Origin: Bradyrhizobium manausense
Lineage (GTDB): Bacteria; Pseudomonadota; Alphaproteobacteria; Rhizobiales; Xanthobacteraceae
Assembly: GCF_018129685.1 (NCBI RefSeq)
Contig: NZ_JAFCLG010000023.1
Location: 1-64,000, forward strand
Direction of reading: 5' to 3'
Length of the DNA: 64,000 nt
The notes under the pieces are model-generated. The model did no database searches. It was not told the origin of the DNA and worked only from the letters and a program-made list of their open reading frames with translations. The translations under genes were made by a program, and so were the position numbers. This document shows positions 62,726 through 64,000 of the stretch, in pieces. Each line of letters starts with the position of its first letter. Position 1 is the stretch's first letter.

Positions 62726-63862
62726 CTACACCCGAAAATGCTTCGACAGCTTCAGGCCCTGGGCCTGGTAGTTCGAGCCGATGCGCTGGCCGTACATCGC
62801 GTCGGGGCGGGACAGCATCTTCTCGTAGACGAGACGGCCGACGATCTGGCCGTGTTCGAGGATGAACGGCACTTCGCGCGAGCGCACTTCGAGCACGGCG
62901 CGCGATCCCAGCCCCCCAGCGCCGGCATAGCCGAAGCCGGGATCGAAGAAGCCGGCATAGTGCACGCGGAATTCGCCGACCAGCGGATCGAACGGCACCA
63001 TCTCCGCGGCGAAATCGGGCGGGACCTGCACGGCTTCCTTGGAGGCGAGGATGTAGAATTCGCCGGGATCGAGGATCAGGCTGCCGTCGGGACGGGCCGC
63101 GATCGGCTCCCAGAAATCTTCCACCGCATAGCCGGAACGGCGATCGACATCGACCACACCCGTATGGCGCTTGGCACGGTAGCCGACGAAGCCCGTGCCC
63201 TTCTCGCCGGAGAGATCGACGGAGACGGCGACGCCGCCGGCGAGATCGGCATCGTCGATGTCGACGAGACGCTCGACGGCATGCAAGCTTTCGAGTTCGT
63301 CTGCGTTGAGGATGGCATCGCCGGTGCGGAAGCGCACCTGCGACAGGCGCGAGCCCTCGCGCACCAGAACCGGAAACGTCTTCGGACTGATCTCGGCATA
63401 GAGCGGGCCGTGATAGCCGGCGCCGATCATGTCGAAGCGGCGCGTGCCATCGGCGATCACGCGGGTGAAGACGTCGAGCCGGCCGGTCGAGCTTTTCGGA
63501 TTGGCCGCAGCGACGATCTCGGGCGGCAGCGCAAGGCTTTCCAGCAGCGGCACGATGTAGACGCAGTTGGTCTCCAGCACCGCACCATCGGCGAGGCTGA
63601 ACTCATGCAGCTTCAACTGGTCGATGCGCTCGGCGACGGTGGCGCCGGGACCGGGCAGGAAGCTCGCACGGACGCGATAGGCGATGTCGCCGAGACGCAG
63701 ATCGAGGCTCGCCGGCTGGATCTGGCTTTCGACGAAATCGTATTCGGGCAGGATGAGGCCAGCCTCCGCCATTGCCGCGATCATGCGGTCGGGCAGGATA
63801 CCATTGGCGTCGGCGGCAACCGTGAACGTCAACCGGGGGTCCTCATCGGGGGTCAAGTACAT
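62726..63862 (-). CDS. dcd: 2'-deoxycytidine 5'-triphosphate deaminase, long form
   Basis: 378 aa, the long alphaproteobacterial deaminase built of two dUTPase/Dcd-fold halves. Landmarks: SQIQPASLDLRLGDIAYRVR, AAANPKSSTGRLDVFTRVIA, MIGAGYHGPLYAEISPKTFP, LSQVRFRTGDAIL in the first half; VDLSGEKGTGFVGYRAKRHT, LILDPGEFYILASKE, FDPGFGYAGAGGLGSRAVLE and FILEHGQIVGRLVYEKML in the second. It converts dCTP to dUTP for thymidylate synthesis. Cytosolic, monocistronic. Confidence 0.94.
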   Translation of the reverse strand: MYLTPDEDPRLTFTVAADANGILPDRMIAAMAEAGLILPEYDFVESQIQPASLDLRLGDIAYRVRASFLPGPGATVAERIDQLKLHEFSLADGAVLETNCVYIVPLLESLALPPEIVAAANPKSSTGRLDVFTRVIADGTRRFDMIGAGYHGPLYAEISPKTFPVLVREGSRLSQVRFRTGDAILNADELESLHAVERLVDIDDADLAGGVAVSVDLSGEKGTGFVGYRAKRHTGVVDVDRRSGYAVEDFWEPIAARPDGSLILDPGEFYILASKEAVQVPPDFAAEMVPFDPLVGEFRVHYAGFFDPGFGYAGAGGLGSRAVLEVRSREVPFILEHGQIVGRLVYEKMLSRPDAMYGQRIGSNYQAQGLKLSKHFRV

Positions 63863-64000
63863 CCGGACTTGCGGGAAATACCAGTCTTTTACGGCTATCC
63901 GATGGACGCCTTGACGGAAAGGGCGTTGCGGAATATGAGCATCACTTATCCCGTGGTGATTTGAGCCGGCCGGCTTGCAGCCACGTTAAATAAGTCGCTA
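63863..64000. other. Terminal 138 bases: no recognisable gene
   Basis: Upstream of dcd; may hold its promoter and the start of a neighbour beyond the window. Nothing definite seen. Confidence 0.4.

Overview
This is a gene-dense, G+C-rich chromosomal window that reads like an alphaproteobacterium of the Bradyrhizobium/Nitrobacteraceae group. The evidence is the plant/alphaproteobacterial-type glutamate-cysteine ligase, a class I lysyl-tRNA synthetase, the long alphaproteobacterial dCTP deaminase, a PodJ-like polarity protein with a possible CtrA box, an Lhr-helicase/ATP-ligase repair module, and many small intergenic palindromic repeats. The genus is inferred; no rRNA or housekeeping marker was compared. 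Most of the window is core-like. The clearest AT-richer accessory patch is about 49.6-50.7 kb.

Layout. 0-4 kb: PAN-domain secreted protein, gshA, and a divergent MarR regulator/glutathione S-transferase pair sharing twin palindromic operators. 4-10.8 kb: a beta-oxidation operon (acyl-CoA dehydrogenase, thiolase, FadJ-type bifunctional enzyme) beside an NTF2-like protein and a divergent PadR regulator. 10.8-17.7 kb: outer-membrane beta-barrel, the 1195-aa PodJ-like protein, and a divergent EamA transporter/LysR pair. 18-26.6 kb: the four-protein ligase-associated DNA-repair set split into two divergent halves, helicase + PdeM on the minus strand and MBL exonuclease + ATP-dependent ligase on the plus strand. 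A branched-chain-type substrate-binding protein and a TPR methyltransferase lie between them. The helicase carries an in-frame palindromic element. 26.8-36.5 kb: small membrane protein, MATE exporter, pyrD, DUF952, an S24-like regulator lacking the usual serine, alpha-carbonic anhydrase, LysRS, a periplasmic binding protein, SCO and small secreted/membrane proteins. 36.7-40.3 kb: FAD dehydrogenase, esterase, RidA, SnoaL-like protein. 40.5-49.7 kb: a minus-strand xylose-type sugar operon (LacI regulator, xylB, xylA, three-part ABC importer) continuing into an aldo/keto reductase and a lactonase-like amidohydrolase.

49.8-50.6 kb: an AT-richer two-gene unit with a SLATT-like two-TM protein and a 59-aa proline-rich protein. 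50.7-58 kb: a cupin-XRE regulator and two acetyltransferases joined by ATGA overlaps, an epoxide-hydrolase-like enzyme, tRNA-Gly(CCC), an alkylguanine transferase/AraC pair, a VOC protein, a truncated SRPBCC gene, a Met/Gly-rich secreted protein and a second MATE exporter. 58-64 kb: an unrecognised 351-aa protein, a DUF488 gene with an apparent frameshift in a T tract, DUF2945, a single-chain fusion of a b-type cytochrome membrane domain to a YedY/SUOX molybdopterin domain, a small hypothetical protein and dcd.

Themes: redox and electrophile defence (gshA, GST, MarR, AGT, MsrP-like fusion, VOC), DNA repair, fatty-acid and sugar catabolism, and export. No complete insertion sequence, prophage, CRISPR array or rRNA gene was seen. 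Palindromic repeats of several families occupy many intergenic gaps. The best candidates for new biology are the palindrome-derived insertion in the helicase, the SLATT-like pair and the cytochrome-molybdoenzyme fusion.
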